Assembly: GCA_963708775.1 (NCBI GenBank)
Contig: CAVPTI010000020.1
Span: 62,001 to 126,000 of the forward strand
Reading direction: 5' to 3'
Origin: JAGVSR01 sp963708775
GTDB lineage: Bacteria; Pseudomonadota; Alphaproteobacteria; Rhizobiales; Hyphomicrobiaceae
DNA length: 64,000 nucleotides
How positions within the stretch are numbered: the first letter of the stretch is position 1; every line of letters starts with the position of its first letter. The notes under the pieces are model-generated. The model did not search any database. It saw only the letters and a program-made list of their open reading frames with translations, and was not told where the DNA came from. Both the position numbers and the translations under genes were made by a program. Of this stretch, positions 1 through 10,126 are shown in pieces.

Positions 1-111
1 CCGCAGTGCACCTGTTGGTATGCCGTGACGGCGGGCGCACTGCGTCCAGCCACTCGGCAGCGGGGGCTCCGATGTTTTGCGTTCGCTAATGACTGAGATT
101 GTGAGGGCGAA

Positions 112-705
112 ATGATGATGACGATGGACCCGGTGCGAGAGCGGATACTTTCTCACAGCCTGGGATTGGTGAGCGTGCGCGGACTGTCCGCATTGTCGAT
201 TGGAGATCTGGCGCGTGATCTGGAATTGTCGCGCAGCGGATTGCTGTCTCATTTCGCAGACAAGGAAGCGTTGCAGTTCGGCGTCATCGAAAAAGCAGCG
301 GCGCTATTCGTTCACGACGTCGTCGAGGCCGGCACGGTTGCGGGCACGGGAGAAAAGCGGCTCAGGGCGCTTTTTGCACGCTGGCTTTCCTGGTCGCGGG
401 GTCCGCGGCTGAAAGGCGGATGTCCGTTCGTGCACGCGAGTGCAGAAAGCGACGCGCTGCCACCCGGGGTGCGCACCAAGCTTGAAGAGTTCATGAGCGG
501 CTGGTCTGAAACCTTGAAGGCGGCTATCGAAGACGCGAAGGCTGCGCAAGAATTCGCGACCGGTTTGGATGCGGACCAACTGGTCTTTGAGCTTTATGGC
601 CTCTATCTCAGCCATCATTTTTGGCACTGGTCGATGAAAGACCGACGCGCCCAAGAGCGTACCATGCGCGCCTTCGAGCGGCTGCTGCTCGCCAGCCGCG
701 CCTGA
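112..705 (+). CDS. TetR/AcrR family transcriptional regulator
   Basis: Probable one-component DNA-binding repressor of 197 residues. The N-terminal helices (about residues 5-55) form a TetR-type helix-turn-helix, recognisable in the run SIGDLARDLELSRSGLLSHF followed by DKEAL, the usual 'sets GL..HF.dKe.L' signature. The rest (about 60-197) is the ligand and dimerisation domain, where no ligand can be read. The start is a run of ATG codons at 112 after a GA-rich stretch (gagggcgaa). It is followed within 60 bases by the thiC riboswitch, but nothing links it to thiamine. Its target is unknown; a TetR regulator often controls a neighbour, and the upstream neighbour lies outside the window. Family certain, role unknown. 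Confidence 0.9.
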   Translation: MMMTMDPVRERILSHSLGLVSVRGLSALSIGDLARDLELSRSGLLSHFADKEALQFGVIEKAAALFVHDVVEAGTVAGTGEKRLRALFARWLSWSRGPRLKGGCPFVHASAESDALPPGVRTKLEEFMSGWSETLKAAIEDAKAAQEFATGLDADQLVFELYGLYLSHHFWHWSMKDRRAQERTMRAFERLLLASRA

Positions 706-754
706 TCGATACCGGGTTGCGTCGGCGCGCTCGTCGGGGCAAAATGCAACTTGT

Positions 755-845
755 TCCGAGGGGCGCCGGTCGTCCGGCTGAGATTGCGCAATCGAGCGCG
801 AGCACCCTTCGAACCTGATCCGGGTCATGCCGGCGAAGGGACGGA
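755..845 (+). promoter_or_regulatory. TPP riboswitch (THI element) of thiC
   Basis: Thiamine-pyrophosphate aptamer in the thiC leader. The conserved THI-box blocks are all present: aggggcgcc at 759-767, ggctgaga at 777-784, then acccttcgaacctgatccgg and gtcatgccggcgaaggga up to about 842. An outer P1 helix closes with tccg (755-758) against cgga (842-845). About 90 bases separate the aptamer from the thiC ATG at 936. No intrinsic terminator is evident in between, so ligand binding more likely blocks translation start than transcription. It should lower thiC expression when TPP is plentiful. Confidence 0.96.
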
Positions 846-935
846 CGCATTGCTTGGCAACCATGCCGGGCCTCTCTCCTTTCATTCGGCGTGATGAATT
901 GAAGCGTTGCGCGTTTGCGCGCACGGGAGAGCCCC

Positions 936-2783
<1,848 letters not shown>

Positions 2784-2971
2784 CGTCGTTTGGCGGCGCA
2801 GTTCGACGGCGGCGCGGTGACCTTGGCACTGACGCAGCGGCACCACACCGAGCAACAATCCGCACTGTGCCAACTCCGGCATATTGGCGACTTCGCGTCA
2901 GGCGCATAACACTGCGGTGACGGTCGCGGACGCGGCCGATTCTGGCGCTTGCTCCCTGGCCCATCGCACCC

Positions 2972-4105
2972 ATGCTCGAACCGCCCGCGCGCCAAACGCG
3001 CCCTCGTGACCCTCGTGTCGACTTCTTTCGCGGTCTCGCGCTTATCTTCATTTTTATCGACCATATCCCCGACAATACATGGGCTTATGGGACGCTGAAG
3101 AACTTCGGATTTGCGGATGCAAGCGAGGTGTTCGTGCTGCTGTCCGGCTATTCGGCGGCGCTGGCCTATGGTCTGGGCAGTGATAGCGGGGCCTTGACGC
3201 CCTCCTTTCAGCGGGCGTTCAAGCGGGCCGGGCGCATCTATCTGTGGCACATCGCTATTCTGCTCGCTTCGGCGGTGATGCTGTACGCGGCCGCGCATGT
3301 GTTTCGTGATCCGGCGTACATCCACAACATGTTCCTGCAGCGCCTCGGAGACGACCCGTTGGGCGCGGCACTCGGCGTGGTGTCGCTGACGTATCAGCCT
3401 AACCAGATGAACATCCTGCCGCTGTATGTGGTGCTGATGCTCTGGTTCCCGGTGATGCTGCTTCTGTTCCGGCGCGGTGTGGTCCCGACGCTGGCGGTGT
3501 CGGCGACCATCTGGGCCGTGGCAAACTACTTCAAGATCAATCTGCCGGTGAACACGCCGGGAGAAGGCTGGTTTTTCAATCCGTTTGCCTGGCAGTTGCT
3601 GTTCACGACGGGTGCCGCGGCGGCGGTTCTGGCGCGCAGCCATGAATTGACCAACCGTTCGGCCGTGCTGGCGATGGCTCTGTTCTATATGTCTTTCTCA
3701 TTTTTTTACGCGGCGCCGTGGGTCCCGATCGCCTGGTTGCCCGACAATCCGCTCTTGCCGCCCGATCTGATTGGCACCGTGAGCAAACCGGACCTCTCGG
3801 CGTGGCGTTTTCTGCACGTACTGGCGCTCGCCTATGTGGCTGGATCGCTCATCCCGGGATCGGCCGTCTGGCTGCAGCGGCCAGTCGCACGTGCGATCTC
3901 GCTGTGCGGGCGGCATGCGCTGGAGATCTTCGCGCTCAGCACAATTCTCTCATTTGCGGGCTGGATTGTGTTGCGGCAGATCGGGACGTCGTGGGCGCTC
4001 GAATTTGTCGTCACGGCGGCGGGAATCGCTGCGATGGCGTATGCCGCTCGCATGCTCACCGAGCGCAGATCCGTCCGCAACGCAACGACAGCGACAGCCG
4101 GCTGA
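2972..4105 (+). CDS. opgC: OpgC-like integral membrane acyltransferase
   Basis: Inner-membrane protein of 377 residues with about ten hydrophobic segments. The opening RVDFFRGLALIFIFIDHIPDN is the typical start of OpgC-domain proteins, which belong to the wider acyltransferase-3 type of membrane proteins. In some proteobacteria OpgC adds succinyl groups to osmoregulated periplasmic glucans; many OpgC homologues in alphaproteobacteria have no tested substrate. No opgG/opgH glucan synthesis genes are in the window, so the acceptor cannot be deduced. The gene stands alone and its stop codon directly abuts the stop of the convergent MBL gene (4103-4105 against 4106-4108). Confidence 0.85.
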   Translation: MLEPPARQTRPRDPRVDFFRGLALIFIFIDHIPDNTWAYGTLKNFGFADASEVFVLLSGYSAALAYGLGSDSGALTPSFQRAFKRAGRIYLWHIAILLASAVMLYAAAHVFRDPAYIHNMFLQRLGDDPLGAALGVVSLTYQPNQMNILPLYVVLMLWFPVMLLLFRRGVVPTLAVSATIWAVANYFKINLPVNTPGEGWFFNPFAWQLLFTTGAAAAVLARSHELTNRSAVLAMALFYMSFSFFYAAPWVPIAWLPDNPLLPPDLIGTVSKPDLSAWRFLHVLALAYVAGSLIPGSAVWLQRPVARAISLCGRHALEIFALSTILSFAGWIVLRQIGTSWALEFVVTAAGIAAMAYAARMLTERRSVRNATTATAG

Positions 4106-4984
4106 TCACAAAGCGAGGACCCGCTCGACGTTGCGCGCGTGGACCGGTTCGTAGCCTTCCAAGTAGACGAGGGTGCCGTCTTCCAGGTCCGGTGCGAGGA
4201 TATCGCGGAGTGCGGTTGAGCGGAGGCTGGCGTCGGTCTTCATGGCGAGCAGCACTCGAACATAGCGCGCTGTTGCCCGGATCAGACCGGCATGATAACC
4301 GCCGGCAGCGATGCGATCGGGGCAGCCGTGATTGGGCAGGATATGAGTGGCTCCGAGGTTCGCCAGTCGATCGAGTTCGGGTAAATGCCGCGAGAGATTT
4401 TCCGGCTCGGCCACATACGTGACGGTGTCTTCCAGGGTGTCGCCGGCCAAGAGTAGCCCGGTGTGGGGGAGCCAAAGCACGACGCCGTCGTCGCTGTGAA
4501 TATCGAATTCGATGAGTTCGACATCGGCATTACCGATGCGAAGCGACAAGCGATCGTCGAACGTGCGTGTCGGCATCACCAGAGGCGAGATGGCGGGTGG
4601 GCCGTCGTAGGCGCCGGTCTCGATAGCTTTGCGATGCCGAGCGAGATGGCCGGCGGTTTTGGTGCACGCGATGATTTCGCAATCGGAAAAGACCTCGTTG
4701 CCGGCGATGTGGTCAAGGTGCCAGTGGCTCAGAACGACGGTCAACTTCGTCACTCCGCGTGCACTCAGAGTTTCGCGAATGGCGCGGGCGTGTGCGAGTG
4801 AAACGTGGGTGTCGTAGACCAGGGCCTCGGCGCCGTCGACGATCGCATAGCTCGCAATTCCCAGCGACAGCGCGCCGTCGTCCACCCAGTTGTCGCCCTG
4901 CGCGAAACGATAGCCGGGGACGCGACCATCGTAGAACGCGAGTACGTGTGGATGCGGTTCGAGGATGCGGAGCTTTTCGAGCAT
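4106..4984 (-). CDS. MBL-fold metallo-hydrolase
   Basis: Cytoplasmic metallo-beta-lactamase-fold enzyme of 292 residues. The signature SHWHLDHIAG supplies the HxHxDH zinc ligands, with a further metal-binding block LLLAGDTLED and a late LPNHGC histidine. Upstream in-frame codons reach 5065, but the ATG at 4984 starts MLEKLRILEPHPHVLAFYDGR, which looks like the natural N-terminus. The substrate cannot be told from sequence; this superfamily includes lactonases, glyoxalases, lactamases and thiol hydrolases. It is convergent with the OpgC-like gene with no space between the stops. Confidence 0.85.
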   Translation of the reverse strand: MLEKLRILEPHPHVLAFYDGRVPGYRFAQGDNWVDDGALSLGIASYAIVDGAEALVYDTHVSLAHARAIRETLSARGVTKLTVVLSHWHLDHIAGNEVFSDCEIIACTKTAGHLARHRKAIETGAYDGPPAISPLVMPTRTFDDRLSLRIGNADVELIEFDIHSDDGVVLWLPHTGLLLAGDTLEDTVTYVAEPENLSRHLPELDRLANLGATHILPNHGCPDRIAAGGYHAGLIRATARYVRVLLAMKTDASLRSTALRDILAPDLEDGTLVYLEGYEPVHARNVERVLAL

Positions 4985-5123
4985 GCGGGTCAACCTAAGG
5001 CGCTCAAGCGCCCCGTCAACCAATCCCACACCATCAACTCTTGACTTCACACGGCCTCTTTTCAAGCCGGGGCGAATGTGAGAACCTCATCCTATCGTTC
5101 AACAACTGGAAGGAGGTGATCCG

Positions 5124-5201
5124 ATGTCGAGTGGGATCTTGAAGGCTGCGATGTCGGGATCGCAAGGGCTTTCGTCGGAACACCTTCCGCTGATCGCCTG
5201 A
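5124..5201 (+). CDS. 25-residue small ORF with a perfect Shine-Dalgarno
   Basis: The ATG at 5124 opens a 25-codon frame (MSSGILKAAMSGSQGLSSEH then LPLIA, stop TGA at 5199-5201). It is preceded by AAGGAGGTGATCC, a 13-base exact complement of the 16S rRNA 3' end, ending one base before the ATG. An intrinsic terminator follows at 5256, so the unit has the layout of a short dedicated transcript. I do not recognise the peptide. It could be a real small protein or a small RNA whose anti-SD complement acts by itself. The spacing from the GGAGG core to the ATG (about 7 bases) suits translation. Confidence 0.45.
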   Translation: MSSGILKAAMSGSQGLSSEHLPLIA

Positions 5202-5255
5202 CGCGCCGTGACGCCGGCGGGCCGATGCCCCCGGAGTATCGCGACCGGTCTCACG

Positions 5256-5289
5256 GGGCCGCTCGGAAACGAGCGGCCCTTTGTGTTTT
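5256..5289 (+). terminator. Intrinsic terminator
   Basis: A perfect 10-bp GC stem, GGGCCGCTCG (5256-5265) with CGAGCGGCCC (5270-5279), closes on a GAAA tetraloop and is followed by TTTGTGTTTT. It lies 55 bases after the small ORF at 5124-5201 and would end that transcript. Confidence 0.85.
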
Positions 5290-5358
5290 GTCGTACCATT
5301 AGTCCGTTGAGGCGCTCGGCCGCTTGTATCCGGCGCAATTCGCGCTAGAACGCGCTCC

Positions 5359-5774
5359 ATGACCCATCAGCACTTCCTCGGCGGCCTCGTGCGCATTGCA
5401 GTTCTCGCAATCGCGCTTGCTGCCGTGCTCCGTTTCGGCCTCGGCATCGGTGGTTCGAGTTTTACGGCTGGGCCACGGTTGCATTGGCAGCGGTGCCGTT
5501 CGTGACCTGGCTCTTGTGGAAGCGATTACCGGAGGTTGGGCGGAGCCGGTGGTGGAGCCTGCTTTTCGCGGTTCCTCTCTTCGTCGTCGCGATCATCCAA
5601 ATTATATTCTGGCATTTGTTTTTCTCTCAAGGCGCCACCAATCCGATGTTCGGGGTCATGCGCGAAATGGTGCGGCCGTGGTTGGCGGCAGGCGAACCCT
5701 TTGCTGTTGGGGCTTTTGCCGTGGTCTGCCTCTGGCTCGTGATCGCGGCGGCCCGAAACAACGCCACCGCCTGA
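5359..5774 (+). pseudogene. Small membrane protein, split by a one-base deletion
   Basis: Two overlapping frames together give a protein of about 138 residues. From the ATG at 5359 frame 1 reads MTHQHFLGGLVRIAVLAIAL and on to RFGLGIG. From about 5450 the next frame reads WFEFYGWATVALAAVPFVTWLLWKRL and continues to the stop at 5772-5774. The break is in ggcatcggtggttcgag (about 5446-5455); adding one base there restores one frame. About four hydrophobic segments are seen (VRIAVLAIALAAVL, WATVALAAVPFVTWLLW, SLLFAVPLFVVAIIQIIFWHLFF and FAVGAFAVVCLWLVIAAA). Family and role are not recognised. It may be intact in the living cell. Confidence 0.6.
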
Positions 5775-5898
5775 GGCGCGCCCCGGATGCCACAGGCACC
5801 GATTATCCCGTTCACTCTCCTCGACATATTTTCAACAACCCCGCATGATGTCGATCAGTCGAGGGCGTTGTCCTGCCAATGCAAGGGAGTAATCATTC

Positions 5899-6429
5899 GT
5901 GTTCAGCCGTGGTCCTGGTTCCGAGAGTGCCCCACCCAAGCCGCCCTCAATGCCCAGCATGAATGGCACCGGTACGCCCGCTGCGGCGGCGCCGCGCCCG
6001 GCAGGATCGCCGTTTGAGCGCTCCTCATCCGGCAACGGCATGTCGGTTATCGGCACTGACCTCACGATTATGGGCGAGAAGATCACGATCATTTCGCAGA
6101 ATAAGTTGACCATCGACGGCGACGTGCACGGCGATATTCATGGCCGGCAGGTCGTCATCGGCGAAGAAGGCTCAGTCGTCGGTACGGTCAACGCAGAGGC
6201 GATCGAAGTTCGGGGCGGCATCAAGGGCGCCATCCGAGCGGCTACCGTCACTCTCCATCCGACAGCGCAGGTCGAGGGCGATATCACGCACCAGACCCTC
6301 GCGATTTCCGAAGGCGCGCAATTCGACGGGCGCGTGCGCCGGGCAAAAGATCCGGGTGACTTGAAACCAAATCTCGACGTGTCAGGTTTCGAAGATATTC
6401 GCATGCAGGCTCTTTCGACCGGAGGCTGA
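5899..6429 (+). CDS. Bactofilin (polymer-forming cytoskeletal protein)
   Basis: Bactofilins polymerise without nucleotide into filaments that organise wall synthesis or stalk and cell shape. This 176-residue copy has a Pro/Ser/Ala-rich N-terminal tail (residues 1-50) and a bactofilin beta-helix (about 50-150) of short repeated strands such as KLTIDGDVHGDIHGRQVVIG, GSVVGTVNAEAIEVRG and AQVEGDITHQTLAISEG. The start is GTG at 5899 with AAGGGAG 11 bases upstream. A strong terminator follows at once. A second, shorter bactofilin lies at 39032-39436. The family call is secure; what this filament organises is unknown. Confidence 0.92.
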   Translation: MFSRGPGSESAPPKPPSMPSMNGTGTPAAAAPRPAGSPFERSSSGNGMSVIGTDLTIMGEKITIISQNKLTIDGDVHGDIHGRQVVIGEEGSVVGTVNAEAIEVRGGIKGAIRAATVTLHPTAQVEGDITHQTLAISEGAQFDGRVRRAKDPGDLKPNLDVSGFEDIRMQALSTGG

Positions 6430-6457
6430 CGCCGCCATGGCATCGCCCAAGGCATCA

Positions 6458-6495
6458 GGCTCCGGAACCGCGCGGTTCCGGAGCCTTTCTTTTTC
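6458..6495 (+). terminator. Intrinsic terminator after bactofilin
   Basis: A perfect 12-bp stem, GGCTCCGGAACC (6458-6469) with GGTTCCGGAGCC (6474-6485), has a GCGC loop and is followed by TTTCTTTTTC. It ends the bactofilin transcript and argues against any start of the next gene upstream of about 6500. Confidence 0.93.
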
Positions 6496-6505
6496 AACCG
6501 CACCT

Positions 6506-7166
6506 TTGGTTGCATCAGGTGGCGGCAGCGTCGTTCTGCTGACGGGATTCGGGCGGTTTCCCGGCGTTGCGCGCAATGCATCGGCCGATCTTGCGGCGGA
6601 ATTGGCGCGTCACGCATCGCTGCGGCATAGCCATCTTCGCTTTATCGCTGATGTGCTGCCGGTCGACTGGAGAGAAGCCCCCGTGCGTCTGACGGAGCTT
6701 CTCAATCGACATCGACCGGCGGTTGCATTGCACTTTGGTGTATCAGCGCGGGCAACCGGCTTCGTCATCGAGACGCATGCCTACAACGTGACGAAGGACA
6801 TACCGGATGACGGCGGGCTGCTCGCGGACAGGGATATCCTTGTTGCCGGCGACCGGCCGCGGCGGTCGGCGACGGTTCCGGTGCGCGGCATCGTTCGGGC
6901 ACTCCATGCTGCGGGATATGCCGGCGGAGCTCTCATCCGACCCGGGGCGGTACCTCTGCAATGCCGTGCTGTTTCATTCGCTGCGCTATGCGACGCGGGC
7001 AGAGCCCAGAATGCGCAGCGGCTTCATTCACATTCCGGCCACGCTCGAACCAGGAACGCCGGGCGAGCCGTCGCTCATCGGCTGGGATCATGCATTGGAT
7101 GGTGGTCTGCGGTTGATGGATGTTTGCCTTGCCCCATTGCGTACGCGCGCGGCTCACCTATCTTGA
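6506..7166 (+). pseudogene. pcp: Pyroglutamyl-peptidase I, split by a one-base insertion
   Basis: Cytosolic cysteine peptidase (family C15) that removes N-terminal pyroglutamate from peptides. The N-terminal half reads VVLLTGFGRFPGVARNASAD and later HFGVSARATGFVIETHAYN, which carries the catalytic Glu. The frame breaks near 6921-6928 (gccggcggagc). The next frame then reads ELSSDPGRYLCNAVLFHSLR, with the catalytic Cys, and GFIHIPATLE, with the catalytic His. Removing one G gives 219 residues, the family's usual size. An ATG at 6437 is open in frame but lies before the bactofilin terminator, so the TTG at 6506 (LVASGGGSVVLLTG) or a nearby codon is the likelier start. The whole catalytic triad is present, so sequence error is as likely as inactivation. 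Confidence 0.75.
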
Positions 7167-7233
7167 TGGAGTTGCCGGTTGGTATTCTCATGTGCGCGTC
7201 CCCGGTTCCGACCGATGAGGAGAAATCGCGCCC

Positions 7234-7768
7234 ATGTCCCCCGCCCAGCGCCGCCGCGCAGCTTACAGCTACCGCAGGAGCGCCTCGATGTTCGCCACCG
7301 TGCTGATGTCGGCCGGGCTCGTCCTTGCGCTGATCGGCGCAATCGGCAGCTGGCGCGGATACGTCACACAGTCTTGGCCGACCACGACGGCGACGCTCGC
7401 TACGAACACGCTCGAGAAAACAGAGGAGACCCGCACGATTCCCATGACCGACCGCCTACGCGGTGGAATCACGGAAATCGTCGAGACCGAGGTGCTGGCA
7501 CTCAGCTATCGCTACAGCGTTGATGGTGTGGCGTTCGAGGGTCATAAGTTGGAACCGTGGGATTTCGGTTTGCCGGGCAAGGCAAAGGCACGGGACATCG
7601 CAGCGCTTGGATCGGGTGGCACGCATCCCGTGGCGTACGATCCGCGCGATCCGCGTCGGGCTTATTTAAAGCCCGGGCCGAGCACCGACAGCTCTGACGC
7701 TCGTAACGATTGGCGCGGTGCTCATGGCGGCCGGTTTTCTCATGGGACGTATTCTGCGCCGCGCATGA
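7234..7768 (+). pseudogene. DUF3592-like membrane protein, split by a one-base insertion
   Basis: The N-terminal membrane segment (FATVLMSAGLVLALIGAIGS) is followed by an extracytoplasmic part with the pattern SWPTTTATL, YRYSVDGVAFEGHK and HPVAYDPRDPRRAYLKPG. That pattern fits DUF3592 proteins, where a 'YxY.vdG' strand and 'YdP.dP..a.L.pG' are typical. Around 7671-7690 the frame changes. The new frame gives ALTLVTIGAVLMAAGFLMGRILRRA and a stop at 7766-7768, which is the second membrane helix expected for the family. The rebuilt length is 177 residues. The start is ATG 7234 with GAGGAGA upstream. The function of the family is unknown. Confidence 0.65.
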
Positions 7769-7772
7769 GGTA

Positions 7773-7862
7773 CGCGCGGCGGTTCCGCTATCGCGGTATC
7801 GGCCGCTGCGCGTTTTAGTGAGCGCGCGGCAACTCCGCTGTCGCGGAGCCGGCCGCTGCGCG
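7773..7862. repeat. Two 40-bp REP-like palindromic repeats in tandem
   Basis: Copies at 7773-7812 and 7823-7862 are separated by ten bases (ttttagtgag). Both begin CGCGCGGC and end GGCCGCTGCGCG, with a central CCGCT(A/G)TCGCGG palindrome; they differ at a handful of positions. Each can fold into a hairpin. The pair sits exactly between two convergent genes, the usual place for REP-like extragenic palindromes, where they may limit read-through or protect 3' ends. Confidence 0.7.
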
Positions 7863-7872
7863 TGGAAGGCAC

Positions 7873-9825
7873 TTACTCGGCAGCTTGGTCTTCGAGGAAG
7901 GCGTGAGCGTCTTCCTTGCGCTCGAAAATGTGCGGGGCTAGGCCGCGCTTGGACAGGGCTTCCTGCATTTTCAAACGCATGAAGGCCGACGTCGTGTAGC
8001 GCGTCGTGGTCAGGTAATGGTCGTCCATCATGTATTGGATCATCTCGGCGTAATCGTCGTAGAGATCCTCGGCGATCCGGCAGCCGTCGTGGTTCACCAC
8101 CGAGTTGACGCGGCGGCCTGCGGCGACGCAGGCGGCGACGAGTGTTTTGCGCAAATCGTCGATGTCGGACTTCTTGCGCACGCTCCACCCTTCGAGATTG
8201 ACGAAGAGTATGTTGCGGTCGCTGTCGTAGCTCACGCGTTCCGACAGCTTGAGATTCAGGAGTTCCGAGAGCAGTTCCATCGGATCATCGACGAAGATGC
8301 GACGGTCCATGGGCATCGGCTTGTTGATGATGGGCTTGAAGTCCATGTGGGCAAGGATGTGCTTGTCGATATCGATGCCGGGGGCGACTTCGATCAGTTC
8401 GAGTCCGCCGGGCGTCAACTGGAACACGCAACGTTCGGTGACGTAGATGACCGGCTGAGATTTGCGGCTCGCGTAGGGGCCGGAGAACGTGATCTGCTCG
8501 ACGTTGTTGACGAACTTGCGCGCACGGCCTTCCTTGACGATCTTGAGCTTGCCGTAGTGGATCTCCACCTCAAGACCGCCGGCGGTGAAGGTGCCGGCGA
8601 ATACGACGGCGCGGGCGTTCTGCGAAATGTCGATGAAGCCGCCGCAGCCATTGAGGCGCCCGCCGAACTTCGACGTGTTGACGTTGCCGAACTGGTCGCA
8701 TTCGGCCATTCCCAGGCAGGTCAGGTCGAGACCGCGGCCGTGGTAGAAGTCGAACATCTGGTTCTGGTCGATGATCGCATGGGCGTTCGCTGACGCGCCG
8801 AAGCTCGATCCGCCGGCAAGGACGCCGCCAATGGCGCCGGCTTCCGTCGTCATGGTGATGTAGGGCGTGACGCGCTCTTCGGCGGCAACGGCTGCAACGC
8901 CGTCGGGTGCGCCGACGCCGAGGTTGATGACGCCGTTGGGCGGGAGTTCGAAAGCGGCGCGGCGGGCGATGATCTTGCGCTCGTCGAGATCCATCTTCGG
9001 CATGGCATCGACAGGGATGCGAATTTCGCCGGAGAGCGCCGGATTGTACATGACGCCATAGTTCATGCGGTGCATCTCGGGCTGTTCGGCCACGACGACG
9101 CAGTCCACGAGGATGCCAGGAACGCGCACGTCCTTCGGCTTGATCGAGCCCTGCTCGACGATGCGTTCCACCTGCGCAATGACGACGCCGCCATTGTTAT
9201 GGGCAGCCATGGCCTGGGCGAGCACGTCGAGCGTGAGGCACTCCTTCTCCATCGACAGGTTGCCGGATGGATCGGCGCTCGTTGCGCGGATGAGAGCGAC
9301 ATCGATGGGCGTCGCCTTATAGAACAGCCACTCTTCGCCTTCGACTTCAACGTGCTTGACGATGTCTTCCTTCGTCAATTCGTTGACTTTGCCGCCGCCG
9401 AGACGCGGATCGACATAGGTGTGCAGACCGACCTTCGTGAATAGACCGGGCGAGCCGGCGGCGCACGAGCGATACAGTTTCGAGATCACACCCTGGGGCA
9501 GGTTGTAGCCGGTGATCTTGTTTTCTTGCGCGGCCTGGGCGACTTTCGGCATGCGGCCGAAGTTGGCAGCGATGACGCGCGTAAGAAGACCTTCGTGATG
9601 CAGCCGGCCGGTGCCGAGACCTTTGCTATCGCCGGCGCCGGCACACATGATAAGCGTGCAGCCCTTCGGCGCTTTGGTTTCGACGTAGCGTTTTTCTAGA
9701 GCGGCGTGGAGAGCTTCGGGAATGCAGCTCTGGACGAAGCCCGTCGTACAGATGACATCACCGTCCTTGACCAGCGCAATAGCCTGCTCGGCGGAAATGA
9801 CTTTGTTCTTCGCTCTGGCTTCCAT
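7873..9825 (-). CDS. Acyl-CoA:acetate/3-ketoacid CoA-transferase with C-terminal extension
   Basis: Class I CoA-transferase of 650 residues that would move CoA between short-chain acyl-CoAs and carboxylates such as acetate, propionate or acetoacetate. The two fused halves (alpha about 12-240, beta about 290-520) resemble propionate CoA-transferase/YdiF. The catalytic Glu is in TTEAGAIGGVLAGG (about residue 326). Beyond the usual end of about 530 residues there is an extra domain of about 120 residues containing RNILFVNLEGWSVRKKSDIDDLR and VVNHDGCRIAEDLYDDY. The ATG at 9825 (MEARAKNKVISAEQAI) is chosen over the open codons up to 9927. It is a single gene, convergent with the DUF3592 gene. The substrate is not predictable. 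Confidence 0.85.
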   Translation of the reverse strand: MEARAKNKVISAEQAIALVKDGDVICTTGFVQSCIPEALHAALEKRYVETKAPKGCTLIMCAGAGDSKGLGTGRLHHEGLLTRVIAANFGRMPKVAQAAQENKITGYNLPQGVISKLYRSCAAGSPGLFTKVGLHTYVDPRLGGGKVNELTKEDIVKHVEVEGEEWLFYKATPIDVALIRATSADPSGNLSMEKECLTLDVLAQAMAAHNNGGVVIAQVERIVEQGSIKPKDVRVPGILVDCVVVAEQPEMHRMNYGVMYNPALSGEIRIPVDAMPKMDLDERKIIARRAAFELPPNGVINLGVGAPDGVAAVAAEERVTPYITMTTEAGAIGGVLAGGSSFGASANAHAIIDQNQMFDFYHGRGLDLTCLGMAECDQFGNVNTSKFGGRLNGCGGFIDISQNARAVVFAGTFTAGGLEVEIHYGKLKIVKEGRARKFVNNVEQITFSGPYASRKSQPVIYVTERCVFQLTPGGLELIEVAPGIDIDKHILAHMDFKPIINKPMPMDRRIFVDDPMELLSELLNLKLSERVSYDSDRNILFVNLEGWSVRKKSDIDDLRKTLVAACVAAGRRVNSVVNHDGCRIAEDLYDDYAEMIQYMMDDHYLTTTRYTTSAFMRLKMQEALSKRGLAPHIFERKEDAHAFLEDQAAE

Positions 9826-10126
9826 GGACGCGGCGTCTCCCAGTGGTCTTTTTTCGGTTCGGGGCGTCACGCCCCGTCCGCTGTCGTTTTGGCAAGTGAA
9901 TGGATCATACTTTCGGCGAAGATACATACCTTCAAGTCTGAGGTGGGCGTCCTACTCCGCTGGGTAGAACCTGCCTATCCGTAGGGCGCGGCGGTCGCGC
10001 GCAGGCTGTTTTATGTGCGCTGCAGCATGAAGTTTGTCCTCAAACATCGGCCGCATTCGCACCGCATCCTCCCGATCTTGGACATTGTCGAGGCTTGGCT
10101 CGAACCCTGGAGGAGAACCCGCAGCC
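9826..10126. other. Divergent intergenic region, nothing further seen
   Basis: About 300 bases separate the CoA-transferase start from the next gene and must hold promoters for both directions. A Shine-Dalgarno (GGAGGAGAA, 10109-10117) belongs to the gene starting at 10127. I see no convincing operator, RNA element or small ORF. Confidence 0.5.

Noticed and set aside
2..43. Inverted repeat CGCAGTGC ... GCACTGCG as a terminator or operator
   Set aside because: The arms are 26 bases apart with no T run and no context upstream in the window; too weak to call.
6437..6505. ATG 6437 as the start of pyroglutamyl peptidase
   Set aside because: It would place the bactofilin terminator inside the coding region. 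Starting at 6506 gives the family length after removing the extra base.
8017..8793. 258-codon plus-strand frame inside the CoA-transferase
   Set aside because: Mirror of the codon pattern of the minus-strand gene (Val/Asp/Ala-rich), no motif, and the minus-strand product has an intact catalytic core.
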